64,000 nt of DNA from contig NZ_JAPDIA010000008.1 in NCBI RefSeq assembly GCF_029525575.1, positions 1,178,001 through 1,242,000 on the forward strand. The letters run 5' to 3'. The notes beneath the pieces were generated by a model that did not search any database, was not told where the DNA came from, and was given only the letters and a program-made list of their open reading frames with translations. Below are positions 46,583-56,697 of the stretch, piece by piece. This stretch comes from Cohnella rhizosphaerae. GTDB taxonomy: Bacteria; Bacillota; Bacilli; Paenibacillales; Paenibacillaceae. Numbering within the stretch: position 1 is the first letter of the stretch; each line of letters starts with the position of its first letter. A program made the position numbers and the translations under genes.

Positions 46583-49269
46583 TTAATCTAGCGCCGCGGC
46601 TCCGGTTGCGACGACAAAGGCATGCCGCCCCGGACCGACGATGCGCTCATCGACCGCAGTCTCGCCCCGATCGGGCCGCGGCAGCACGATCGCCGCCGTC
46701 GCGCCCTCCGGAACCTCGACGTTAAGCTTAAAGGCGTTCCCTTCCTTTCTCCATTCCGAGACGATCTCCCCCCTTTACCGTCCTTAGCCGGGTCCGCACC
46801 CAGTCCAGGCTCGCAGGCGCGCGCGGACGGATCCGGATCGTCTCGTAGCCGGGCGAGAGCGGCTCTATGCCGCCCAGCCGGGTGTAAAAGGACGCGCCGA
46901 CGCCGCCGAACATCGCATGGTCGTGCGAGTGCATGCCGCCCTTTTCGCTCCACTGCTCCCAAAGCGTCGTCGCGCCCTGGCCGATCTGATAGCCGAAGCC
47001 GGGATATTCCGGCTGCGTCAGCAGCGCAAGCGCCAGATCGATATGGCCGTGATCCGCGAGCACGTCCATCAAATAGCGCGTGCCGTAAATGCCGGTATCC
47101 AGACGCCGGCCTTTCCTCTCGATCGCGGCCAACAATCCTTCGACCGCCTTCCCGACGAAGCCATCCGGCACCATGCCGAACGCGAGCGGCATGAGCTGCG
47201 CCGTCTGCGAGCCGCTGCCGTAAATGCCGTTGCCGTCGTGAAAGCGCGCGTCGAACGCCGCGCCGATCCGATCCGCAAGCGCCGCGAAGCGCGCCGCATC
47301 GTCCGAAAAGCCGCAAACCTCCGCCGCCTGGGAGGCGATGCGCGCGAACCGCCAATACAAGGACGAGTTTACGATCGCAACTTCGTTGAAGTAATTTTCC
47401 CAGCCGTCCTCGTTAGGTACGCACCAGTCGCCGAAGCCCTCCTCGACAATGCCGGAAGGCCATTTTGCGGCGAGCGCATCGACGTAGGCGGACATGTCGG
47501 GAAAGTACGTCTCAAGCGTCCCGCGATCGCCGTAATACAGGTACAAGTACCAAGGCAGCGTCACTTTGTCCCCGCTCCAGTCGGGATTGCCGCTGTCGTG
47601 GCGAATATCGCCGAGCCATTTGCGGTAATACGCCTGCATCCCGAAGTTGTGGATGGCGGCTTCCTCGACGACCGCGGAATCCATGAGACACGGCGTCCGC
47701 TCGTCCCGCTGGCAGCAATCGGTCGGAATGCTGTACAGGTTGTTGAGAATGGACCAGCGAAGGTTGCTTTGTATTCGGACAAGCGTCTCGTCCGAACAGC
47801 TGAATTCCCCCCGCCTCCGCGACGTCCGCGTGCACCGGTACCGCGAGCAGCTCCAACAGCTCCGCGTCGCCCGTTACTTCGACATAGCGAAAGCCGTGAT
47901 AGGTGAATCTGGGCTCGTAGGTCTCTCGTTCTTCACGGCCGCTTGAAATATAGATATCGGTCGCTTTGGCGTTGCGGTTCGTCCACGGGTCGATCGCGCC
48001 CTCCCCGTCGATGAGCTCGCTGTAGCGCAGCGCGATCCGGGAGCCCGCCGCGCCGCGAATCGAAGCGGTCGCCCAGCCGGCGATGTTTTGCCCGAAGTCG
48101 TATACGGCGGTTCCGTCCCGCGGGCGCAGCACGCGAACCGGCGGCAGCGGAGCGAAAGGCCGGACCGGCGGCTGCTCGCCGCGGACAAGCTCGCCTTCCG
48201 GCGGCTCGGCAAGCACAACCCGTTCCCAAGCTTCGGCCGAAAATCCGGGTAGATCCCAGCCCGGCTCCGCCAGCCGGGCGTCGAACGTCTCGCCGTCGTA
48301 AATGTCGTTCGCGAGCAGCGGACTCGGCTTGGTCAGCCAGCTGTCATCCGTCGCCAAAGTCAGCGTCGAACCGTCTTCGAGCGTCGCCGTCAGCGCCAGG
48401 ACGACCGCCTTGCCGCGCTTCCACTTCCAGCCCCATCGCGAATAATTCATATTGTAGCCGTTGCCGAGCCAGAGACCGATGGCGTTGGCCCCGCGCTTCA
48501 ACGAATCCGTCACGTCGTAAACGTCGAACAGCAGCCTGCGGTCGTACGGGGAGTTCGCGGGCGCCAGTACGCGAGCGTCGGGCTTGGCGCCGTTGACGGT
48601 AACCTCGTACCAGCCGAGCGCGTATACGCAAAGCTCGGCCCGAACGACCGGCGACGGCAGCTCGAAGTCCCTGCGAAACAGCGGGCTGTCGGGCGATATC
48701 GGGGTCTCGCAAATGGCCAGGACGTTCTCGTCCAGCCGCAAACCGCTGCCCGAGCCGTCGATGCGTCCGCCGCCGAACTGGATCGCGGCGGGATCGTAGA
48801 ACCGGTTCACGTACACGGCGCGTCCGTCCGGCGCGAAAACGCGCAGATCCCGGCAGACGGCGGCGCTCCCGCTGGCGGTGCGAAAACCGATCGTGCCGGG
48901 CTCGCGACCGGCTTCGCGCGCGGATAAAACCGTGCGCCCGCCGACGATCAAGGTCGCTTCCTCCGCCTTCCGCTCGAGCCTGATTTGCAAGGAAGCCGGC
49001 GCGTTCGCGAGCTCGGGCGCTTCCGCGCGCGCCAGCTCCCGCCGTTCGCCGTCCGCGACCGCAAACAGCGACGCGCTGCCGGAAGCCGCGTCCAGCGCGA
49101 AGCCGCTGCAGCGGTTTTCGGACCGAACGCCGAACAAGAGCGCCAGCGTGCCGGCTTCCAGAACGACGCTAAGTTCGATCGCGTATTCGTCCCATGCGAG
49201 ATGATCGGTCACGGGGGCGGCGATCCATGCCGCCGTTGCGAACGCGCCTCGGGTTGTTAGATTAGTCAT
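46583..49269 (-). CDS. GH78 alpha-L-rhamnosidase-like glycosidase
   Basis: The reconstructed cytoplasmic enzyme of about 895 residues has no signal peptide. N-terminal beta-sandwich modules include ELCVYALGWYEVTVNGAKPD, YDRRLLFDVYDVTDSLKRGA and NAIGLWLGNGYNMNYSRWGW. Then GTAVYDFGQNIAGWATASIR and YEPRFTYHGFRYVEVTG precede the (alpha/alpha)6 catalytic domain: SIPTDCCQRDERTPCLMDSA, GFGDWCVPNEDGWENYFNEV. The acidic DERTPCLMD and FGDW segments are family hallmarks. It should release terminal rhamnose from imported oligosaccharides. Frame breaks occur at C6 47807-47812 and C6 46768-46773; the true C-terminus ends ATGAAALD at 46583. The ATG overlaps the GH2 stop by 8 nt. Confidence 0.88.
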
Positions 49270-52244
49270 GGCTGAGTCCTCCCAGGCTGAGTCCATTTGA
49301 AAAATAAGGCGTTTGCTCGCCCAACCTATCTTCGGACGCAACCACCGGCGCGTTCCACGCGCTCGCCGTCAGCCCCTCAAGCGCCGTCCCTTCCGGGGCT
49401 TCAAAGCAAATGTGCCGTTCCTCGCCGGGACGCAGCCCGATCTCGTTGTCGGATAGGTAGCAGTCCCAGTTGGGCGGAAATCCGCCGAACGTAACGCGGA
49501 TCGCGGGTAAGAGCCCCGTGTTGCGGACGCGGATGCGCCCGCCGCCGGCCGAACGTTCGACCGACAGCGCCAGCGACGTCCGCGGCAGATGTCTCAGCGG
49601 CGCATCCGGCAGCCCTGCGTACAGCGCGAACGCCTGCTCCGCGACCGCCCCCGGATATTCGTTGCCGTCATGCAGATGCGCCTGCTCGAACGCGATCAGT
49701 TCCTTCGTTTTCGGCTGCGCATTGAACTCGTACCACTGATCGGAGATGACGGCGCCAGAGTGATCCTGAAGCCTCACCGCCAGCAAAAACGGCGTCACCC
49801 GCTCGGCCTCGCCGGGAAGCGCGACAACGATCCGGCCCAGCTTCACCCTGTCGTTCGCCTCAAGCTCGACGTCGCGTCGATCGGTCCAAAGCTCGCTTAA
49901 CCCGCTGTCGTACACGGTCGCGATCGCTGCCGCGCCGCGCAGCGCCTCGCCGGTATCGTTGGCGGCGTGGAGCGCCGCCTCGAACGTCTCGCCCGCTTGC
50001 CAGCCGTCGATCCGGTCGAAGGTCGCGAATGCGGAGCGCGGACTGCACGCCCGTTTCGCCAGATAGTAGGACAGCTTGGGGGGTACCGTAAAAATCGACG
50101 ACGCCCCAGGAATGCCCCGGAAACAAATCCGTGAATTTGTAATACCAGAACCCGGTTTTCCCATCGGCCGCCCCGGCGCGCTGAATGTCCGCGACGAAAC
50201 GGATCGACTCGCCCTGCGCGGCCTGGGAGTAGGCGATATACGTCTCCCAGTCCCGGATCGGCCCGTATGCGCCGTAGCGCATGACCTTGATGACGTCCTT
50301 CAGCGAAAATTGGTGGAAATGCGCCAGCCAGCCGCGGCTCTCCTCCGTCGGCGGCCAGGCGGCCAGCGCTTCCTCGGGCACGAACCGAACGCAGCTTGAA
50401 CGCGCCGGCATGCTCGGCACCCCGTATTCTCCGTAAAAAACGGACGGCATCGCCAGCGTCGCCGCGTCGAGCGGTTCCCCGCCGTGGTACACGTTCCAAT
50501 TGTGCGCGCTGCCGCCCCACGGATCGGTGCGGTGGAACGGCCTCGACGGATCAAGGCCGCGGCAGCGGCGGCCGACCAGATGCAGCGCCTCGTCCGTGCC
50601 GCCATGCTCGCCGTTTTCGTTGCCCCCGCCCCACATGACGAGCGACGGATGATTGCGAAGCCGTTTGACCGAACGCGTCGCCTGCCTGTCCAGCACGCCC
50701 AGATCGGTATGCGGCGCGTCCATCGGCCCCCAGCATAGCGGGAACTCCTGATAAACCAGGATGCCCGCTTCGTCGCATAGCCGGTAAAAGACGTCCTCCT
50801 CGACGATGCCCCCGCCCCAGGCGCGAAGCATCTGTACATTTCCGCGTCGCGCCAAGCCGATCAGCCGCGCGTACAGCTCTTCGCGCTGCGCCAGCATCGG
50901 GTCCGGCCAGCACCAGTTGGCGCCTTTGATGAACATCGGCACGCCGTTGACGACGAACTGCCAGCGGTAATCGGCTTCCGGCCGCGCGCCCGGCGCCGCG
51001 CGCATCTCGACCGTGCGCACGCCGAACGTCGTCTCCGTGCCGGCGAACGAGATCGCGGCGCAGGAGCTATCTCCTTTGCGATCCTTCTCCGTCCGGGGTC
51101 CGGGATCGTCCACGACCGCCGAACCGGCGAGCTTGACGTCAAGCTTCAAGCGATAAAGCGACTGCCCGCCGTATCCGGCCGGCCACCAAAGGGACGCTTC
51201 GCGCAGCGTCACCTCGGCGACATATCGGCTGCGACCGTACGGCGCTTCGAGCTTGCATAGAAATTTAACGGCATGAACCTTTTCCGGTTCATCCGTCAGC
51301 AGCCGAATTTCACCTTCAACCATCAGCGGGACAGACTCGGTCAGCGCGCTGTCAACGCTGTACGAGATCTCCAGCACGGCGCCATCCGGCCCGATGGACC
51401 GCGTGACGATATACGGCTCGCAGACCGCGACGTCGGATTCGGCTGCGAGCCATACGTCCTTCCAGATGCCGAGCGAGATCAAATGCCCGTAATGCCAGCC
51501 AAATCCGGGGCTTCCTTTCAGGAGGCCGTTCCACGATTGCGGCGCCTGATCGATGCGGACGACCAGTTCGTTGGGACCGTCGAAGTCGACGAGCCACGTC
51601 ACGTCGAGCTCGGGACCGCCGAACATGCCCGCATGATGGCCAAGCGATATCCCGTTCAAGAACATGGTGCCCGAATAGTCGATCCCGTCGAACCGCAGCG
51701 CGAGACGGCGTCCCCGCCACTCGGCCGGCGCCTCGAAGGTACGCGCGAACCACCAGTCGCTGCGTTCCGCGCGCGTCCTTCGGAACCAAAGCGGCGTCTC
51801 CTTCGGCTCGCCGTGCGTCTCCAGCTCGTCGATCGTATTCGTATCCCAATACGGATCGGCCAGCTCGCCGAGCCCGACGAGCGCGCGCTGCACCGTCGTC
51901 GGCACCGTCACCTCGCGCCAGCCGCTTCGATCGAAGCCGCGCGCGTACCATTTTTCCGTCATGCCCCTGCTTGTCTTCGCCTTGCGTCCGAACCAGCCGG
52001 TATTCGGCGCAGGATCGCCCGGGTCAACGGGCTCGCTGTCCTGCATGCGCCAGTTGCCGGACAAGGACAGGCGCTCCGCCCCACGAACGACGTTCCCGTT
52101 TTCTCCGTCACCGTAGCCGCCGACCAGCAGGGCAGCCGTCTTTCGCGCGGGCAGTGACGCTTCCGCTTCGCAGGCCGCGTCTCCGTATAGCGAAGATTTG
52201 CGGTACGCCTCGTCTTGCACATCGTCCAAATATCGTTCTGTCAT
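49262..52244 (-). CDS. GH2 beta-mannosidase-like glycosidase
   Basis: The reconstructed cytoplasmic enzyme has about 993 residues. The GH2 sugar-binding domain includes WWFARTFEAPAEWRGRRLAL, RFDGIDYSGTMFLNGISLGH. The catalytic barrel includes FIKGANWCWPDPMLAQREEL, MLRAWGGGIVEEDVFYRLCD, EAGILVYQEFPLCWG, the acid/base glutamate in MWGGGNENGEHGG, and the nucleophile glutamate in VFYGEYGVPS. The WGGGNE and WCWPD patterns favour beta-mannosidase over beta-galactosidase. One frame break is at G6 50078-50083, after which a C-terminal beta-domain follows. The start is ATG at 52244 (MTERYLDD). It is co-transcribed with the GH78 gene and likely degrades mannose/rhamnose-containing glycans intracellularly. 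Confidence 0.87.
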
Positions 52245-52341
52245 GCAGCCGCACTTCCTATCCGTTTCATTTCTACAACGCATCCGTCCACTGCTCCGAT
52301 TGGCCCCACGTCCGTCGCTCGCGGTGCGCTCTAGCCGTAAA

Positions 52342-52521
52342 GCCTGCAATTATACATCTCTTTCAGCCGATGCCGGCCCTTTTAAGCACAATGCCTGCAA
52401 ATGCGCATTTATTTTCCTTCGTCGGCCCCATTTTCGGTTTGTGATTCGAATGTACCTGTATATTTGCAGGCTTTCATCTCGTGCCGCGGTTCCGAAAGAA
52501 AATTCCTGTAAAAATGCAGGC
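52342..52521. repeat. Degenerate palindromic repeats at about 50-bp spacing
   Basis: The motif GCCTGCA...TACAGG occurs at 52342, 52393, 52455-52471 (CCTGTATATTTGCAGGC) and 52505-52521 (CCTGTAAAAATGCAGGC), the last two in inverse orientation and close to perfect palindromes. They fill the 383-bp gap between the GH2 start and the solute-binding protein stop; no gene is seen there. Confidence 0.6.
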
Positions 52522-52627
52522 TTTTCGACCTGCCAAACCTCTCCCGAATCGCCGCCAAACCTAAGGGAGCCGAAGCCTCCTCGGCTCCGGCTCCCCTGTC
52601 CAGGCGGCTAAGCCGCGGCGGCGGCCT

Positions 52628-54417
52628 TTATTGCAGGCCGTGCTCCGCTCTCAATCTTTGGACTTCGTCGTTGTAGTATTTCGTGAAGTCGTCGGCGCCC
52701 GCTTTCTTGAAGGCGTCGAGCGCTTCGGCTTTCGCTTTGTTGTAGGCTGCCTCGTCCTTCGCCAAAATGATCTTGGCGGCTTGACGCGTGGCGAGCTCCT
52801 TGAGCGAAGCCTCTTTCTTTTTCCAGTCGTCCGTCAGCGTGACGCCCGGCACCGTATTTTCCTTAAGCACTTGATCTTCGCTCATATTGTCCATCCAGGT
52901 CGTGGCGGACACGAGCTTGCCTTCCTTGATGAGCTTGCCGAATACTTCGCCGGAATACGATGCGCCGTAATGCTGCGCAAAGTCTTTTTCGAGCGGCGTC
53001 GCGGCCTTGACGAGCGCCTCTTCGGTATTGAACAGGTTGAGCGGCTGGCCGTCCTGCGGATTGGCGACGTCGCCGCCGAGGCCGATGATGTTCAGGTCGA
53101 GCGACATGCCGGACGACTCGAGCGGAATGCCGCCCGTCGCCTTGAGCGCCAGCGAATCCTCGGTCAGCGTCGGCTTGCCGTCCGTCAGGTTCCAGTTCTG
53201 GCCTTCGACGCCGCTGTACATCGTTCTCGCGCCTTCGTAGGAATAAATGTAGTTCAGGAACTCCATCGCCTTCTCCGGATTTTTGGAGCTCTTGGAGATG
53301 CTGTACGATTTGTCCTGCCAGCCGAGCGGGCGAATCTCGCCCGTCCAGGCGTACTTGCCCGCCGGGATGACGATGAAGCCCTTGCCGTCGTTCGTATGCT
53401 GCGCGTTGAAGTCGCCCATCGCCCAGGTCGCCGGTCCGACGACGATTTGGCCGGAGGTCGCTTTGGCCATATAATCGTTGTTTTTCATCGTCAGGCTGTC
53501 CGGATCGAGCAGGCCGCGCTGGTTGGCGTCGAAGTAGAACTTCATCGCGGTCCAGAAGTTGGACGTCTCGTCGGTCAGCGTGCTGATAAACTTGGTGCTG
53601 CCGGTCTCGTGCATCGTCAAGTCGCTCGTCACGCCGGCGATGTTGGTGAAAATGATCGGCGGAATCGTATACGGCCACAGGCCCCAGTCCTGCCACATCG
53701 AGACGCCGTACACCTTTTTTGCCGTCGTCGGTCTTCGGATGCTTCTGCACGATCTGATCGACGACGTTCAGCAGGTCGTCCATCGTCTTGACTTCAGGCG
53801 CGCCGACCTCCTTGTACCAGTCCCAGCGAATCGTCGGGCCGATCGTGATCGGACGAACGAATTTGCCCGACTTCGCCTGAACCTGCGGCGGCAGGAAGTA
53901 GAGCTTGCCCGTGCCGTTGCTCCAGTTTTTCTTGCTGAACTCCACGACGGTCGGAATGTTCGCGGTAATGTCCTTGCCGTGCTCGGCGAGCAGATCGTCC
54001 ATCGGGACGACCAGGTTGCCTTCGATCAGCTGCTTCTGGTATTTGTTGACGTCCGAGCGGACGATATCGGGCAGGTCGCCGCTGGCGAGCATGACGTTGA
54101 ATTTATTTTCGTCTGCCTCGACGTACTCGATCTTGACGCCGATCTTGTCGGCGATCGCTTTGGCGACCGGGCTTTCGTTGTACTTGTTCCACTTGGTGCC
54201 CGGCTCCATGACCAGCACGCGGAGCGTGACCAGGTCCTTGGGGGGCTTCGCTCGAAGCGCTCGGGCTGGCCGCGGCCGAGCTTGCGCCTGCGCTTGCCGG
54301 AGCCGTCGCGGACGGCGAAGCGTTGTTGCCGTTGTTGCCGCCGGAACAGGCGGACAGCAGCAGCGAAGTCGTCGCCAGCATCATGGCCCCCAGCTTAAGG
54401 GTAGCTTTCTTTCTCAT
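52628..54417 (-). CDS. Sugar ABC transporter solute-binding lipoprotein (LplA-like)
   Basis: The reconstructed lipoprotein has about 596 residues. The signal ends in the lipobox LLLSACSGG and is followed by a Ser/Ala/Pro linker. The mature domain includes GVKIEYVEADENKFNVMLAS, GDLPDIVRSDVNKYQKQLIE, PTIRWDWYKEVGAPEVKTMD, and RPLGWQDKSYSISKSSKNPE KAMEFLNY. This is typical of the large Paenibacillus family of extracellular solute-binding proteins paired with LplB/LplC-type permeases. It captures oligosaccharides at the cell surface. Frame breaks occur at G6 54240-54245 and T6 53715-53720. The ribosome binding site AGGAGGG precedes the ATG. It is the third gene of the operon started at 56429. No ATPase gene is present, so a shared MsmX-type ATPase is likely. 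Confidence 0.88.
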
Positions 54418-54515
54418 TGTAACCCTCCTATGAGTTGTCGAGATTTATAATTATCGGCGATAACGCCGGATAATCCAAGCTTGTCGGATAAAAATCGGAC
54501 GTATGCGCCGACCGG

Positions 54516-55457
54516 TCAACCTTTGACCGCGCCCATCATGATCCCTTTGACGAAATAGCGCTGCAGCATCGGGTAGACGAGCACGATCGGCAGCGTCACG
54601 AGCATGGTGATGGCCATGCGGATCGACTGCGGCGTCAGCGTGCGGACGAGATCGCCGCGGTTGAGCTGCTCGGTCGTCGCGTTGGACAGGTTGCTCGATT
54701 GGTTCAGGAAGTTGTAGAGCACGAGCTGAAGCGTTTGCAATTTCGGACTTTCGACAAGGAAGTAGTTATCGAACCACGTATTCCACTGGCCGACGGCGGC
54801 GAACACGGCGATCGTCGCGATGATCGGCATCGACAGCGGGAAGATGATGCTCGTATAAATCTTGAAGTAACCCGCGCCGTCGATCTTGGCCGATTCCTCG
54901 AGCGAAGCCGGCAGCTGTTCGATAAACGTCTTGATCAGGATGACGTTGAAGCCCGCCAAGGCTGTCGGCAGCACGTACAGCAGAAAGCTGTTTTGCAGCC
55001 CGTACGTTTTCATCGTCAGGTACCAGGGAATAAAGCCGGCGTTGAAGTACATCGTGACGAGGACGAACCGGTAGATCGCTTTGCGAAAAGGCAGCTCTTC
55101 CTTCGTGATCAAATAGGCGAAGAACGAGCAGCAGAAAACGGTAATGAGCGTGCCGACGACCGTCCGCGACAGCGATACGATGGCGGCGTCCATAATGCCC
55201 GGCAGCTTCACCGTGGTCTGGTAAGCCTCCAGGGAGAAGCCCGCCGGCCAGAAGGTGACGCCCTTCTGCGCCTGGATCGAGTCGCTGATCGAATAGATGA
55301 AGATGTAGTAAAAGGGATAAATGGTGGCAAGCACGAGCAGCGCGAGAATCAAGTAGTTGAAAAAGTTGAACGTCCAGTCCTTGTAGTCGATCGGCCGCTT
55401 GCGCCGCTCCGGCTTCGAAGCGACGGCCGCCGGCTTGGATGCGGTAGTCGAATTCAT
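54516..55457 (-). CDS. Sugar ABC transporter permease (LplC/YtcP-like)
   Basis: The 313-residue inner-membrane protein has six hydrophobic helices, with a short basic cytoplasmic N-terminus (PERRKRPIDYKDWTFNFFNY). The EAA loop contacting the ATPase is LEESAKIDGAGYFKIYTSII, then FPLSMPIIATIA. The C-terminus QRYFVKGIMMGAVKG is the usual end of the family. It forms the channel with the adjacent permease. There is no frame break; the upstream ribosome binding site is GGAAAGGAG-like. Confidence 0.93.
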   Translation of the reverse strand: MNSTTASKPAAVASKPERRKRPIDYKDWTFNFFNYLILALLVLATIYPFYYIFIYSISDSIQAQKGVTFWPAGFSLEAYQTTVKLPGIMDAAIVSLSRTVVGTLITVFCCSFFAYLITKEELPFRKAIYRFVLVTMYFNAGFIPWYLTMKTYGLQNSFLLYVLPTALAGFNVILIKTFIEQLPASLEESAKIDGAGYFKIYTSIIFPLSMPIIATIAVFAAVGQWNTWFDNYFLVESPKLQTLQLVLYNFLNQSSNLSNATTEQLNRGDLVRTLTPQSIRMAITMLVTLPIVLVYPMLQRYFVKGIMMGAVKG

Positions 55458-55484
55458 GGGAAAGCTCCTTTCCGGGGGAGACGG

Positions 55485-56429
55485 TCAGACGATGCCTTGG
55501 CCGCGGAATTTTTTGGACAGCAGGTTGACGGTGAACAGCAGCACGATGCTGATGATCGACTTGAACATCCCGACGGCGGTCGAATACGAGTAGTCGCCGG
55601 TGACCAGACCCAGCCGGTAAACGTACAGGTCGAGCACCTCGATGCGATCCGCGACCATCACGTTGCTGAATACGAGATATTGCTCGAAGCCGGCGGACAG
55701 CAGATTGCTGATGGAGAGCAGCAGCAGCACGATAAACGTCGGCATGATGCTCGGCAGCGTAATGTGCCAGATCGTGCGCCGTCTGCCCGCGCCGTCGACC
55801 TTGGCGGCGTCGTACTGCTCGCTGTCGATGCTGACGATGGCGGCGAGATAGATGATCGCGCTCCAGCCGACCGATTTCCACAGGAGGAGCAGCGTCTGCA
55901 CCGTCCACACGCGTTCGTAGTTGCCGAGCACGTCGACCGGCGCGCCGCCGAGTCCGAGTTTCATCAGAAACGCGTTGACCGCCCCTTCCGTGCTGAACAT
56001 GCTGAACGCAAGCGCGTAGACGATGATCCAGCTGATATAGTGCGGCAGCGTGGACACGGTCTGCACGAGTCGCTTGAACCAGCCGCTGCGCACCTCGGAT
56101 ACCATAATGGCGAACAGCATCGGAATCGGCGCGGTCAGAATCGACAGGAAGCTCAGCGCCAGCGTATTCATCAGCACGGGCCCCATCCGGGGATCGCTGA
56201 ACATCTCCCGGAACCGGTCGAGACCGGAAAATGGCGTCTTGGACAACGGGATGCCGGGGTGGTAGTCGAAAAAGGCGTAAATCCAGCCGAACAGCGGCAC
56301 GTAGCTGAAGGCGAAGGCGATGAGGACGAACGGCAGCGCCGCAAGCAGCAGTTTGTACCCGTCCTTTCGCCGGTGGCTCGATTTGAAGCGCCGCTTTTTG
56401 CCGGCCTGGCTCGCAGTCGTGGTTTCCAT
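55485..56429 (-). CDS. Sugar ABC transporter permease (LplB-like)
   Basis: The 314-residue inner-membrane protein starts with RRKDGYKLLLAALPFVLIAF, then VPLFGWIYAFFDYHPGIPLS. Six helices follow. The EAA loop is EQYDAAKVDGAGRRRTIWHI, TLPSIMPTFIVLLLLSISNL, and the end is NLLSKKFRGQGIV. First gene of the permease-permease-binding-protein operon; the start follows AAAGGAG. Expression probably depends on the promoter/operator at 56475-56581. Confidence 0.93.
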   Translation of the reverse strand: METTTASQAGKKRRFKSSHRRKDGYKLLLAALPFVLIAFAFSYVPLFGWIYAFFDYHPGIPLSKTPFSGLDRFREMFSDPRMGPVLMNTLALSFLSILTAPIPMLFAIMVSEVRSGWFKRLVQTVSTLPHYISWIIVYALAFSMFSTEGAVNAFLMKLGLGGAPVDVLGNYERVWTVQTLLLLWKSVGWSAIIYLAAIVSIDSEQYDAAKVDGAGRRRTIWHITLPSIMPTFIVLLLLSISNLLSAGFEQYLVFSNVMVADRIEVLDLYVYRLGLVTGDYSYSTAVGMFKSIISIVLLFTVNLLSKKFRGQGIV

Positions 56430-56474
56430 AGCGGTTCTCCTTTGCTCCTGTAGTCTCTCTCTTTCGATGTCCTC

Positions 56475-56581
56475 ATTATAGGAGGCTTTGGAACCGTGTC
56501 GAATGAAGGATCTCTCGATCTCGTTGAAATATATAGAGGCATGCGGGCGGGCGGATTGAACGATTTTGCGGCAGGTTGAAC
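56475..56581 (-). promoter_or_regulatory. Promoter and repeated boxes of the sugar ABC operon
   Basis: On the minus strand TTCGAC (56503-56498), a 17-nt spacer and TATAAT (56480-56475) form a near-consensus vegetative promoter. Upstream, TTGAA boxes lie (plus-strand coordinates) at 56524-56529, 56556-56561 and 56576-56581, that is at +25, +57 and +77 from the TCGAATGAA block at 56499. The same layout recurs before the secreted glycosidase gene. Confidence 0.75.
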
Positions 56582-56615
56582 AAAAGCGCGGGAGCCCGAG
56601 GCTGGATTCGGAACG

Positions 56616-56664
56616 TAAAAAAGCCGCCTTGGCCTCCGGTTTTGCCGGCGCGCCAAAGCGGCTC
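56616..56664 (-). terminator. Terminator of the secreted glycosidase gene
   Basis: Stem AGCCGCCTTGGC (56622-56633) pairs with GCCAAAGCGGCT (56652-56663) with one mismatch. On the minus strand it is followed by a run of six U (56622-56617). It lies 35 bp past the glycosidase stop. Confidence 0.8.
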
Positions 56665-56697
56665 GTTTAAATAATCTGATCACTTGCTTATCATGAC

